A DNA stretch of 64,000 nucleotides. Origin: Cohnella sp. CFH 77786. GTDB lineage: Bacteria; Bacillota; Bacilli; Paenibacillales; Paenibacillaceae. The notes under the pieces were generated by a model. The model saw only the letters and a program-made list of their open reading frames with translations, was not told the DNA's origin and made no database searches. The position numbers were made by a program, and so were the translations under genes. The DNA lies in assembly GCF_019400745.1 (NCBI RefSeq), contig NZ_WJIB01000020.1, positions 1 to 64,000 on the forward strand, read 5' to 3'. This document shows, in pieces, positions 8,919 to 17,042 of the stretch; within the stretch, counting starts at the first letter, position 1, and the number at the start of each line of letters is the position of its first letter.

Positions 8919-8947
8919 CCGACTTATGTTAAATTTTGCCGAAAAAA

Positions 8948-8985
8948 TAAACCGCCCGATTCGCGGCGAATCGGACGGTTTGCAG
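8948..8985 (-). terminator. Terminator after the BsuPI-like gene
   Basis: Stem AAACCGTCCGATTCG / CGAATCGGGCGGTTT (one wobble), followed by ATTTTTT on the minus strand. Confidence 0.88.
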
Positions 8986-9007
8986 ATGGTTGCGTTTATA
9001 GGAGTCG

Positions 9008-9679
9008 TTAATCGACAACGAAAGGCACTTGTATGCTGGCGGTTTCGCCGTCTTTCGGCGTGAGCCACGCTTCCAGGATGTACATGCCCTTCTCGAGTCC
9101 CAGCTCGTTTACATTGATTTCGTAGGAGAGCGCATCGCCCGGTTTCAAAGCTTCCTCTCCCAAGACCTGGGCGAACGTGGCAAGGGATGAGTACAAGTAA
9201 ACCGTCTCCCCTTTGCTGTTCGTGACGGCAAAATCGTAACGCTGGGAAGAAGTGAAGTCTAATTTGATCTCGCTTTCGGTCTGATTTTTAACCGAGTACG
9301 TATACTTGCCATCCGCTGTTTCCGTCAAGCTTGGCTCCAAACGCCCTTCCTGAATGGCTTGGGGGGCTTTGTCGGTCAAGGAGATGGTCCGAGTGGAGCT
9401 ATCCCATGTTATACTTTTGTCGAGTGCGTTCGCGATGAGGCTGATCGGAACATATGTCGTGTCTTGGTATTGAAATGCATTCGGCACGGTTGCCTTGCCG
9501 TTCCGATACGAGCCGGCTTGTTCTCCGGACACGATAGCTTCGCCGTTCAGCGTGATCGTCAGCGGCTTGGTATGGATGTCGATCGTTTGCGTGAAATCGC
9601 CGGCATACCCGATCCCCGCGGTCAAGACGCTCCCCAGAATCGCTCCGCCGGCCAACAGGATGGGCAACTTTTTTTTCAT
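9008..9679 (-). CDS. Secreted copper-amine-oxidase-N/BsuPI-like protein
   Basis: 223 residues from the ATG at 9679, behind GGGAGG. The frame runs much further upstream, but that part is antisense to the oxidase gene and is not coding. A signal peptide (about 1-26, ending AGIGYAG) is followed by a copper-amine-oxidase N-terminal-like stalk domain (VPNAFQYQDTTYVPISLIA, then ITWDSSTRTISL). The C-terminal domain (about 115-220) matches the BsuPI proteinase-inhibitor fold (QRYDFAVTNSKGETVYLYS, then a PGD and a Trp-containing last strand). It is likely an exported binding or inhibitor protein. It diverges from the oxidase gene and ends at a strong terminator. Confidence 0.78.
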   Translation of the reverse strand: MKKKLPILLAGGAILGSVLTAGIGYAGDFTQTIDIHTKPLTITLNGEAIVSGEQAGSYRNGKATVPNAFQYQDTTYVPISLIANALDKSITWDSSTRTISLTDKAPQAIQEGRLEPSLTETADGKYTYSVKNQTESEIKLDFTSSQRYDFAVTNSKGETVYLYSSLATFAQVLGEEALKPGDALSYEINVNELGLEKGMYILEAWLTPKDGETASIQVPFVVD

Positions 9680-9793
9680 CACCGTTTCCTCCCTTGATTT
9701 TGATTTCCCGACTTTCGTGTATTCAGACGTATTGGATGGACCAAAATGTTGCAGACCCATCAGAAGTTTCAAATAAACGAAGGGTGTGAGGAT

Positions 9794-11056
9794 GTGGAAA
9801 ATAATCGAAATTGGGCGGGGAACTACCGGTACGGCGCCTCGGAACTCCATGCTCCCGAAACGGTTGAGCAGGTGCAAGACTTGGTTTCCCGCAGCACTCG
9901 AATAAAGGTGCTTGGCACGCGGCATTCGTTTAATGGAATCGCCGATACCTCCGGAAGCCTTCTCTCGCTTCAGAAGCTTAACCGCGTGATCGAATTGGAT
10001 CGTTCGAGCCATACAGTGACGGTGGAAGCCGGCATCCGATACGGAGAGTTGTGCCAATACCTCCACAGCAACGGCTATGCCCTGCACAATTTGGCGTCGC
10101 TGCCGCACATTTCCGTTGCGGGTGCATGCGCGACGGCCACGCATGGCTCCGGCGATTCGAACGGGAATTTGGCTGCAGCCGTTCATTCCATGGAGGTCGT
10201 GAAGGCGGATGGGGAGTTGATCGTCTTCTCCCGCGATCGCCAGGACGGGGAATTCGCGGGAGCCGCCGTCGGACTCGGGGGGCTGGGCGTCGTCACCCGA
10301 ATCACGCTCGATGTGATCCCGGCCTTCGAGATGAGTCAATACGTCTACGAAAATTTGCCGCTGGCGCAGATGGGGAAGCACTTGGACGGCATTTTCTCCG
10401 GTGCGTACAGTGTCAGCTTGTTTACGAATTGGACGAATTCAACTTTCCATCAAGTGTGGTTAAAGCGGAAAATCACGGATCCAGGCTCCACTCGGATGGA
10501 ACCCGAGTATTTCTCGGCCATGCAAGCAAACGGCCATCGGCATCCGGTGCCGGGTTACCCCTCGGAGAATTGCACGGAACAGATGGGGGTTCCCGGCCCC
10601 TGGTACGAGCGGCTTCCGCACTTTCGCCTGAATTTTACGCCAAGCGCCGGGGATGAGCTGCAAAGCGAATATTTCGTACCGCGCGAACATGCCTATCCGG
10701 CCTTGTGCGCGATAGACCGGCTTCGGGAATCGATATCGCCGCACCTGTATGTATCCGAGGTACGTACAATCGCAGCAGACGACTTGTGGATGAGTCCCTG
10801 TTATCGACGGGAGTCGGTTGCGATCCATTTTACGTGGAAAAGTCATGGGGAGGCGGTTGGACGAGTGCTGCCGCTGATTGAAAAGCAGCTTGAGCCCTTC
10901 CATGCTCGTCCGCATTGGGGCAAGCTGTTTGCCATGACGCCCGATCGGCTGCAATCCCTATATGAGAAGCTGCCCGACTTTCGTCGACTGCTTCTGCGCT
11001 GCGACCCCGAAGGGAAGTTCCGCAACGCTTTCTTGAACGAATATATCATGAGCTAG
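9794..11056 (+). CDS. FAD-dependent alditol/aldonolactone oxidase family protein
   Basis: 420 residues from the GTG at 9794 (GAAGGG about 9 nt upstream). The N-terminus NWAGNYRYGA and the PP-loop GTRHSFNGIAD, with His44 as the likely covalent FAD attachment site, place it in the alditol oxidase/L-gulonolactone oxidase family of the VAO flavoproteins. HISVAGACATATHGSG is the second FAD contact. The C-terminal ALO domain ends FRNAFLNEYI, close to the usual FxNxYL end. It should oxidise a sugar alcohol or aldonolactone with O2 or another acceptor. It is monocistronic. Confidence 0.88.
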   Translation: MENNRNWAGNYRYGASELHAPETVEQVQDLVSRSTRIKVLGTRHSFNGIADTSGSLLSLQKLNRVIELDRSSHTVTVEAGIRYGELCQYLHSNGYALHNLASLPHISVAGACATATHGSGDSNGNLAAAVHSMEVVKADGELIVFSRDRQDGEFAGAAVGLGGLGVVTRITLDVIPAFEMSQYVYENLPLAQMGKHLDGIFSGAYSVSLFTNWTNSTFHQVWLKRKITDPGSTRMEPEYFSAMQANGHRHPVPGYPSENCTEQMGVPGPWYERLPHFRLNFTPSAGDELQSEYFVPREHAYPALCAIDRLRESISPHLYVSEVRTIAADDLWMSPCYRRESVAIHFTWKSHGEAVGRVLPLIEKQLEPFHARPHWGKLFAMTPDRLQSLYEKLPDFRRLLLRCDPEGKFRNAFLNEYIMS

Positions 11057-11058
11057 CG

Positions 11059-11095
11059 AACCAAGCCGGCGAGCCTCCAGGGCTGCCGGCTTGGT
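11059..11095. terminator. Bidirectional terminator between convergent genes
   Basis: AACCAAGCCGGC pairs with GCCGGCTTGGTT across a loop of about 13 nt, between the converging oxidase and GNAT genes. Confidence 0.82.
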
Positions 11096-11097
11096 TG

Positions 11098-11706
11098 TTA
11101 TCGCATTTCGCTGATAAGCGGCTGAATGGACAGCATGCCTTCAAGCTTCAACTTGATATCCGGCCATTCGGGAGCAATAAAGCTGTAATAAGCCGTATCC
11201 CGAATATAGCCATCGCCTAATATTCGATGATGTCGGAGGATGCCTTCCGGAATGGCGCCGATTCGCTCGATGGCCTTCCGTGAACGAGTATTGCGGGCAT
11301 CGGCTTTAAGCTGTACGCGAACCGTACCCAACGTCTCGAAACAATGCCGCAGCAGCAAATATTTGCACTCGGTATTGACGCGGGTTCTCCATACTTCGCG
11401 GGAAAGGGCGGTCCAACCGATCTCCAACTGTTTATGGGGGATTGAAATATCCGCAAATCGGGTCGTTCCCGCGAGACGATCCGTCTCCCTGTCATAAATA
11501 ACGAATGGCATCGCGTTTCCTCTAGCCCGTTCTTCTAACGCCGTATGGACATAAGCTTTCATATCGTCGACCTTTCGCATGCCCGGAGGGGAGTAGGTCC
11601 AAACTTCCGGGTCGTTCAGCGCTTCGTAAAGCGGAGCGATATGGGCAACTTCCATGGGAATAAGCGTTACCCTTGCTCCTTGCAGAATAACGGGTTCAAC
11701 TTGCAT
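11098..11706 (-). CDS. GNAT-family N-acetyltransferase (RimJ/RimL type)
   Basis: 202 residues. The RimJ/L-like layout is visible: a LTPMxxxH-like opening (VTLIPMEVAHIAPLYEAL), a GTTRF strand, IGWTALSREVWRTRVNTECKYLL in place of the acetyl-CoA loop, and a final RVQLKADARNTRSRKAIERIGA, the standard N-S-x-x-A-I-E-R-I-G motif. It transfers an acetyl group from acetyl-CoA to an unidentified amine. The ATG follows AAAGGAG with 10-nt spacing. Confidence 0.87.
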   Translation of the reverse strand: MQVEPVILQGARVTLIPMEVAHIAPLYEALNDPEVWTYSPPGMRKVDDMKAYVHTALEERARGNAMPFVIYDRETDRLAGTTRFADISIPHKQLEIGWTALSREVWRTRVNTECKYLLLRHCFETLGTVRVQLKADARNTRSRKAIERIGAIPEGILRHHRILGDGYIRDTAYYSFIAPEWPDIKLKLEGMLSIQPLISEMR

Positions 11707-12069
11707 CGATTCCTGTCTCCTTTTCGTATCCGCACATGATTCGTAATTTAGAATACTGATCGAAGTGGAATTCGGAAAGATCCAATTATCCGGTTTTTTA
11801 ATATGCCAATCATGAGGGACTCGTCCGGTTTTTTCGACACACCAGAGATATCAGTTACGGTTTTCACTTGATAGGAGTGGGCTGCTTTCTCCCTTTCAAT
11901 TTTCCAAACTTTAGAGGGATCCCGGTCAGGACGCCGTCAGGCGTTTTTCTTGTTGATGCCTCAAGATGCCGTGCCGTTTATCCTCAGCTATTGCAAGTGT
12001 ATGGCGTGGTGTGATACACTCCAATCAAAAGTGTGCGACGCAGCACCATACACGAAGCGAGGTGAAGCG
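11707..12069. other. Intergenic region with terminator-like hairpin and YtrA-type operator
   Basis: No gene is seen. A short hairpin ACGCC-GTCA-GGCGT followed by TTTTCTT lies at 11928-11951 and reads as a terminator on the plus strand, although no intact gene precedes it. The operator for the next gene lies at 11996-12020. Confidence 0.5.
11996..12020 (+). promoter_or_regulatory. YtrA-type GntR operator
   Basis: AGTGTA, 13 bp, TACACT. This is exactly the inverted repeat and spacing described for YtrA in Bacillus subtilis; here the arms extend to AGTGTAT/ATACACT. It lies 50 bp before the GntR-family gene. A TTGCAA/TACACT pair with 18-bp spacing overlaps it and could be the promoter, so binding would block transcription. 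Confidence 0.82.
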
Positions 12070-12453
12070 ATGCCGTCCACCTACGTCTGGAATCCCGGCC
12101 AATTCCGGATCGATCCTGCCAGGCCGCTATACGAGCAATTCGTTGAGCAAATCCGCGCCATGATCGCGAAGGGGACGCTGGCGCCGGGAACGCGGCTGCC
12201 TTCGGTGAGGGAAACGGCCGCATCGCTCCGCGTCAATCCGACGACGGTCATGAAAGCCTACCAGGAGCTGGAAAGGCTCGATCTGCTCGTTTCTTTCCGG
12301 GGGCAAGGCACGTTCGTGACCGAGGACGAGGAGGCGATCCGCCGCTCGCGGAAAGAGCTCGCCATAACGGCGGTTCGGCAAATGGAAGAGCTGGCCGCCT
12401 CGATCGGCTTAACCTTGAAGCAACTCATCGAACTGTCCGAGGAGAAGGAGTGA
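12070..12453 (+). CDS. GntR-family regulator, YtrA subfamily
   Basis: 127 residues from the ATG at 12070, behind GAGGTGAAG. The N-terminal wHTH contains LYEQFVEQIRAMIAKGTLAPG, LPSVRETAASLRVNPTTV and a LVSFRGQGTFV wing. A short C-terminal tail of only about 50 residues is typical of the YtrA subfamily, which lacks a large effector domain. These proteins repress ABC exporters induced by cell-wall antibiotics or acting in envelope stress. Its stop overlaps the ABC gene start, and a YtrA-type operator lies upstream, so it should autoregulate the three-gene operon. Confidence 0.92.
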   Translation: MPSTYVWNPGQFRIDPARPLYEQFVEQIRAMIAKGTLAPGTRLPSVRETAASLRVNPTTVMKAYQELERLDLLVSFRGQGTFVTEDEEAIRRSRKELAITAVRQMEELAASIGLTLKQLIELSEEKE

Positions 12454-13175
12454 GGTTGTCCATGCCAATCGCGAACGCTTCCGCCCCCGCCATCCAATGC
12501 GATGGGCTCGGCGTAAAGATCAAAAAGAAAACGGTGCTCGATAACGTCGGATTCACGGTCGAATCCGGGAGCTTGGCCGGTCTGCTCGGCCCGAACGGAG
12601 CCGGGAAGTCCACGCTTATGCGCATTTTGTGCGGATTGCTGCAGCCCGATCTGGGCACGGCCCGCGTGTTCGGTCAGCCGCCGGGCGTCGAGACGCTCGG
12701 ACGCATGGCTTTCCTTCCCGATCGGGGGAAGCTTCCCTCCTGGCTGACGGCCAGGGAATGGCTCCGCTTCGCGGAAAAGTTGTATCCGGATTGGGACATG
12801 CCGAGAGTGCCCGAACTGACGGCCGCACTCGGCGTCGAGCCATCCGCGCGGATCGGCGCCATGTCGCGCGGCGAGGAAGCGCGCCTGCAATTGCTCACCT
12901 GTCTGGCCCGGAAGGCGCCGCTCCTGATTCTCGACGAGCCGTTCGCCGGCGTCGATCTTCTGTCGCGGGAACGAATCGCGTCGGCCGTCATCGGCGAGCA
13001 GGCAGACGGCAACCGGACGTTCCTCATCGCGACTCACGACATCCGCGAGATGGAATCGCTGTTCGATCGGGTCGTTCTCATCGGCGGCGGCACGGTACGC
13101 GGCGTTTACGACGCCGAAGAGCTCCGTGCCGAAGGCCGCTCCATCGAATCCTGCTACAGGGACGTGTTCGCATGA
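12450..13175 (+). CDS. ABC transporter ATP-binding protein
   Basis: 241 residues from the GTG at 12450, which overlaps the regulator stop. An ATG at 12462 is a possible alternative. Walker A is GPNGAGKST (about 47-55), Walker B LLILDEP, and the H-loop ATHD. The signature is MSRGEEARLQLL instead of LSGGQ, as in YtrB/BcrA-like subunits where LSRG is common. It energises the membrane protein encoded next, probably as an exporter of a peptide or envelope-active compound. Confidence 0.93.
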   Translation: MRLSMPIANASAPAIQCDGLGVKIKKKTVLDNVGFTVESGSLAGLLGPNGAGKSTLMRILCGLLQPDLGTARVFGQPPGVETLGRMAFLPDRGKLPSWLTAREWLRFAEKLYPDWDMPRVPELTAALGVEPSARIGAMSRGEEARLQLLTCLARKAPLLILDEPFAGVDLLSRERIASAVIGEQADGNRTFLIATHDIREMESLFDRVVLIGGGTVRGVYDAEELRAEGRSIESCYRDVFA

Positions 13176-14725
13176 AGCCGCGGTACGATCTGTTCGCTCT
13201 GGAAATGAGCATGTACCTGGAACTGTTCAAGAAGTTTTGGCGGTTCTTGGCGCTTGCCGTTTGCGTGCTGCTCGCCGCCGCGCTTTACTTCCTGGACGGA
13301 GCCGCGCCGGAATCCATCTTCGCCCTGTCCGCCTTGCTCGCGTGGACGGTGTCGTTTTTCTTTGCGCTGTTACATTCGCTATACCTCGGGGCCAATCCGT
13401 TTCTGGAATGGTGGCTGACGCTTCCCGCTCCGCGGGATCGCCTCATTCGCGCGAAAATGGCGGCCATGACCGCGGTTTCGGCGGCGGTGTCCTTCGTACT
13501 GTGGCTTATGGCCGCAATAACGGCGCTTCGTTCGTCCATGTTGGGGGAGACGGTGACGGCAAGCCGTGTTTTGCAAGCAGCAGCGGCTTACTTGGCCATT
13601 CATGCGGTTGTGGTGCCGCTGGCCGTCGGTTTCGGTTTTCTCGTTCTATGGCTCTATGGCGGTTGGCGGAGGATTTTTATCGTTCCTTACTTAATGCTGC
13701 TCTGCTCGCCCTTCGCACTATTTGGGGTGATTGCGGATTCGCACGAGCGGGTTCAAAAGTGGCTGAGCCCGGATACGGCAATCGTATATGCGTTCATCGG
13801 AGCCTTGGCCGCAGCCGTCGTCTGGCGGTTCTCCGTTACTGCAGCTGCAGATAAGGGGGTACGCGATCTCGCTTCGTTCCGGACGAGCGAAGCGGCAGGA
13901 AAGCGCTCTTGGTCGTCCCGCAATACGAAGGAAGACCGCTTTGCGCCCCGGCGGGAGCAAGGACGTTTTCGGACGCTGTACGCGTTCGAGCGTTCCGGTT
14001 ACCGCGACTTCGGCTCGCTCTTCCCGGTCGCGATTGTCCGCTGGACCGCTGTGGTATTGATGGCCGTTGCGGGGTTCTTCACTTTCGGGGATCGCGAATC
14101 GATGTTTCAATTGACCAACGTTCTATTCATGCTGGCGTTTACGACGATGGCCAGCATTTGCTCGATAGGCAACCAAATCGAATCCCAGCGGCGGCGCATG
14201 GCGTGGTGGCTCGGTTTTCCGTTCGACAGGCGCGTGCTGCTCGCCGCGCGGATTGCCGCGGCTGCCGCGACCGTCTACCGGTGGGCCGCCGCCGCCTGGC
14301 TGAGCGCTGCGGCCGGCGGAGCGATCCGCTTCGCTCTCGACGGTTACAGCGGCAATGCGAGCGAGGAAGCTCTGCAGATTGCCTATCCCATTTTGTTCTA
14401 TGTGATCCTGTCGATTTTGTTCGGTTTCGCGATCCAAATCCAATCGTACGCCATCCGCAGCCGCCTGGTCTCCGTCTTGTACGTTCCGATGGCTGCCGGC
14501 ACGTACTTGATTCCGACGGCCATCAACCATTGGCTGTTTACGGAAGAGGCGATCATGGGCGGGGTCGGCGCGCGTCCGTGGCTTCTGCTTCTCGGCATTG
14601 TGGCGATCGGATCGCCGCTCGCTTACGCCGCCTTTGCCGCCGGAGCCAAATGGCTCCATCTGAGCCTCACCCACGCGAAAGAGAGTTCTAGTCCGCTGTC
14701 TTCCGGCGCTTCCCGTCCGTTTTGA
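13172..14725 (+). CDS. ABC transporter membrane subunit (YtrC/D-like)
   Basis: 517 residues from the ATG at 13172, which overlaps the ATPase stop by ATGA. The frame is open upstream, but that part is antisense-like shadow of the ATPase gene. About 12 hydrophobic helices occur in two halves, separated by a polar segment near 225-275 (RSWSSRNTKEDRFAPRREQ). No binding-protein domain is seen. Together with the ATPase it would form an exporter under the YtrA-type regulator. The substrate is unknown. Confidence 0.85.
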   Translation: MKPRYDLFALEMSMYLELFKKFWRFLALAVCVLLAAALYFLDGAAPESIFALSALLAWTVSFFFALLHSLYLGANPFLEWWLTLPAPRDRLIRAKMAAMTAVSAAVSFVLWLMAAITALRSSMLGETVTASRVLQAAAAYLAIHAVVVPLAVGFGFLVLWLYGGWRRIFIVPYLMLLCSPFALFGVIADSHERVQKWLSPDTAIVYAFIGALAAAVVWRFSVTAAADKGVRDLASFRTSEAAGKRSWSSRNTKEDRFAPRREQGRFRTLYAFERSGYRDFGSLFPVAIVRWTAVVLMAVAGFFTFGDRESMFQLTNVLFMLAFTTMASICSIGNQIESQRRRMAWWLGFPFDRRVLLAARIAAAAATVYRWAAAAWLSAAAGGAIRFALDGYSGNASEEALQIAYPILFYVILSILFGFAIQIQSYAIRSRLVSVLYVPMAAGTYLIPTAINHWLFTEEAIMGGVGARPWLLLLGIVAIGSPLAYAAFAAGAKWLHLSLTHAKESSSPLSSGASRPF

Positions 14726-14832
14726 AAATATAGGGTTGCGCACGAACTTATCAAGCTTTTCGACATCGTACGACCGTCCAAAGTTGGTACAACCTGGCGA
14801 ACCGCAGCATATATTGGAATCAAGCAATGATC

Positions 14833-14849
14833 CACCTCTTAAGGAGGTG
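14833..14849 (+). promoter_or_regulatory. Hairpin that can mask a Shine-Dalgarno site
   Basis: CACCTC at 14833-14838 is complementary to GAGGTG at 14844-14849, part of the near-perfect Shine-Dalgarno AAGGAGGTGA of the next gene. If formed, the hairpin would hide the ribosome site. Confidence 0.4.
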
Positions 14850-14856
14850 ATGCAAA

Positions 14857-15144
14857 GTGGTTAGCACGTTAACGCTTTGGATGGAAGTCGCCTTGTGGGT
14901 CGTATTGGGTTCGATGGCGGCCGATTTCCTGCTCGGCTTGTACAAAGCGCTGACCGGCGGCAAGCTCTCGCACGAACTCGTTCTGGGCTACCTGAAGGAT
15001 ATCGTCTACTACGTTCTTCCTCTGCTATTGCTTGCAGGGATTTCTGTCATGGACGCAACGGGCTGGATCGTGCTGGTCGGATATTACCTGGGCGCGTTGG
15101 CCGTAATCGTGAAGTATTTATCGGATATCAAGGCCAAATTGTAA
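14857..15144 (+). CDS. Small holin-like membrane protein
   Basis: 95 residues from a GTG placed 7 nt after AAGGAGGTGA. Three hydrophobic segments are visible (about 8-32, 45-65, 67-88), with a short KALTGGKLSHE loop and a charged DIKAKL tail. Size and topology resemble phage holins or holin-like proteins, but no endolysin or phage gene is adjacent, so that name is only structural. Followed by a strong terminator. Confidence 0.65.
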   Translation: MVSTLTLWMEVALWVVLGSMAADFLLGLYKALTGGKLSHELVLGYLKDIVYYVLPLLLLAGISVMDATGWIVLVGYYLGALAVIVKYLSDIKAKL

Positions 15145-15177
15145 TCGAATGCAGGGTCAAGGACTCTTCCCGCTTAG

Positions 15178-15218
15178 AAGGACGCAGGTCGCGTGTTCGC
15201 GATTCGCGTCCTTTTTTT
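15178..15218 (+). terminator. Terminator after the holin-like gene
   Basis: Stem AAGGACGC / GCGTCCTT followed by TTTTTT. It lies between convergent genes. Confidence 0.88.
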
Positions 15219-15223
15219 GCGCT

Positions 15224-15538
15224 TCAGCCGCCGGGTTCCCTTGACTTCGATCCGATCAAATATCCGATAATCGTCGATTCGACGGGGAGCACGATGAGCG
15301 TCCACATTTCCTTTAATCCGAAGTCGGGCGAACGGTATCTCTCGGGCGTCAGCGTGTAGACCAGCGCCACGACAAGGACTCCTAGCGCGATTGTGCCTAC
15401 GATATATAAGCGAACGTTCTCTCCCGAGCCGAAGAACTTCCCGAGGAAGCCGAGCTCCGCTTTACGCCTCTCGCTCTCCGCGTTCGCCGCAATGATTTTG
15501 CTGGCGACTCTCGGATCTTGAACTTCGATTTTATTCAT
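15224..15538 (-). CDS. Small membrane protein of unknown function
   Basis: 104 residues from the ATG at 15538, behind GAGGGGG and overlapping the stop of the upstream gene. A charged N-terminal part (MNKIEVQDPRVASKIIAAN, then ESERRKAELG) precedes two hydrophobic helices, about 45-65 and 78-95. No family is recognised. It is co-transcribed with the next upstream gene as a two-gene unit. Confidence 0.68.
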   Translation of the reverse strand: MNKIEVQDPRVASKIIAANAESERRKAELGFLGKFFGSGENVRLYIVGTIALGVLVVALVYTLTPERYRSPDFGLKEMWTLIVLPVESTIIGYLIGSKSREPGG

Positions 15539-15897
15539 GCCGAGACCCCCTCGCCCGCGAAAAAGGTAAACGTCAGCACCCATGAGGTAGCGTCGGAATT
15601 AATGGTTACCTCGTAACGCAGGGACAGCTTGCGATTGTTCAATACGCCCAGATGGATCATGTCATGGTTGCCGGTAGGCTTGCCTCTCGGAAAATTGACG
15701 CATGCGATTCGCACCTCGTTGTAGCGAACAAGACGGATATCCGTCGTGACGTCATCCCTCTCCCGCTCATATTCGATACAGAATACGAACGTCAAAGGAT
15801 CGTTTTCTTCCGATAACACGATTTCGATCGGACTCATCCCATAAGCGAATACTCTGCCGTGGTATACGGCTTCGAACCCTCCGGACGTTATTTTCAT
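15535..15897 (-). CDS. Conserved hypothetical soluble protein
   Basis: 120 residues from the ATG at 15897, behind GGAGGG at good spacing. It is predicted soluble, mostly beta strands (GGFEAVYHGRVFAYGMSPIEI, PLTFVFCIEYE, LRYEVTINSD), with no signal peptide. It may belong to a domain-of-unknown-function family of short beta-rich proteins; I cannot name its role. It overlaps the small membrane protein gene by ATGA, so the two products probably act together. Confidence 0.65.
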   Translation of the reverse strand: MKITSGGFEAVYHGRVFAYGMSPIEIVLSEENDPLTFVFCIEYERERDDVTTDIRLVRYNEVRIACVNFPRGKPTGNHDMIHLGVLNNRKLSLRYEVTINSDATSWVLTFTFFAGEGVSA

Positions 15898-16085
15898 GGA
15901 TATCCCTCCGAAACTATCTGTCATCGTGCGGCTGTAATGGTATAGTTTACGAACATGAAGGATGTTGCATGACAACCGTCTTATTCGGCCCAGCGATTCG
16001 TACGGGTTATTCTTGTTGCAGGGGCATCCGGAATAATATCCTCCTTACATTGCAGTGGTAGGATGAAAACGGAGGTGAGGCCCAA

Positions 16086-16892
16086 GTGAAGTTCATGCGC
16101 TTGAAGGGAAATCTGGAGCAGAGCAACCTGGACAACCGGCTCGGATACGATCCGGAGATTCTTGAGTTCTATCTGAGCGATCGCGACCTGCAAGATCCGG
16201 ACCTGATTCGGGACCGGATCCGCCAGCTCCATCATCGGGGAGTCAAACCTTATTTGCACCACCCGCCCGTTCACCAAGGCGAGTATTTGGACATCTTAAG
16301 CGGAAACCCTCTTGTCCGACGCTTTTACAACGAATCTTGCGAGCTGCTCGCGCGCATTTGCGAGGAAGAACGGGCCAAATGCGTCGTGCATGCCCACTAT
16401 GTGCATACGGATAGCTGCCGGAACGTAACCCGGGAGCGAACCGTTCTTCTTCGCGAAGAGATTCGCAAGGTGATGGCTTACTCGAAGGAAGTGTTCGTAT
16501 GGGAAGATTCGACGGAGGGGATCTTCTCCTATGGCCGCAATCCGTACCTCATAGACGATTTGATCGTGCCCCTGGAGCTTCCGTTAACGGTCGACGTGAG
16601 TCATACGTTCATTTCGTTCGGCGGGGATAATGAACGGCTCCGGGACGTACTCGAACGAACCTCGCCTTACGCGCAATACTACCATCTGGTCGACAGCGCC
16701 GGGATCGAACACGATTCGCTGCCGCTCGGCCGGGGGAGAATCGATTGGCGAATGGTAAAGCCGCTCGTGCTGGGGAAGGATTTCATTTTCGAGATCACGC
16801 TCAGCGGGGACCATTTCGATTGCGCCCCGATGGTAGATAGCGCACGTTATTTTGCGGGCGTCGAGGCGGAAGACAAGGTCGTCGCGGAATGA
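16086..16892 (+). CDS. Xylose-isomerase-like TIM-barrel protein
   Basis: 268 residues from a GTG 7 nt after GGAGGTGA. Alternating strand/helix pattern with putative metal ligands VVHAHYVH, VFVWEDSTEG, VDVSHTFISF, YYHLVDSAG and FEITLSGDH. These are the His/Glu/Asp positions typical of the AP-endonuclease-2/xylose-isomerase-like barrel. Members are sugar isomerases/epimerases or endonuclease IV relatives. The reaction is not determined. It stands alone with its own terminator. Confidence 0.72.
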   Translation: MKFMRLKGNLEQSNLDNRLGYDPEILEFYLSDRDLQDPDLIRDRIRQLHHRGVKPYLHHPPVHQGEYLDILSGNPLVRRFYNESCELLARICEEERAKCVVHAHYVHTDSCRNVTRERTVLLREEIRKVMAYSKEVFVWEDSTEGIFSYGRNPYLIDDLIVPLELPLTVDVSHTFISFGGDNERLRDVLERTSPYAQYYHLVDSAGIEHDSLPLGRGRIDWRMVKPLVLGKDFIFEITLSGDHFDCAPMVDSARYFAGVEAEDKVVAE

Positions 16893-16905
16893 GAGCAGCG
16901 CAGAG

Positions 16906-16947
16906 AAGGGACGGGAACGCCTGTAAGCGGGCGCTTCCCGTCCCTTT
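16906..16947 (+). terminator. Terminator after the TIM-barrel gene
   Basis: Stem AAGGGACGGGAA / TTCCCGTCCCTTT with a GC-rich inner part. It may also serve the convergent lgt gene. Confidence 0.85.
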
Positions 16948-17042
16948 CCGTTGGAGGTCATGATTTCGGAAACAATACAGATATGATAATTGAAATGAGC
17001 GATGAAAAATGGAAACCCTCATCTACAAAGCCTTCGCGCATT

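Noticed and set aside
9680..10381. Upstream extension of the BsuPI-like gene to 457 codons
   Set aside because: The extension is antisense to the FAD oxidase gene. A signal peptide and Shine-Dalgarno mark the start at 9679.
12629..13171. Upstream extension of the ABC permease to 698 codons
   Set aside because: This part lies over the ATPase gene in another frame and is Arg-rich shadow sequence. The ATG at 13172 overlaps the ATPase stop as expected.
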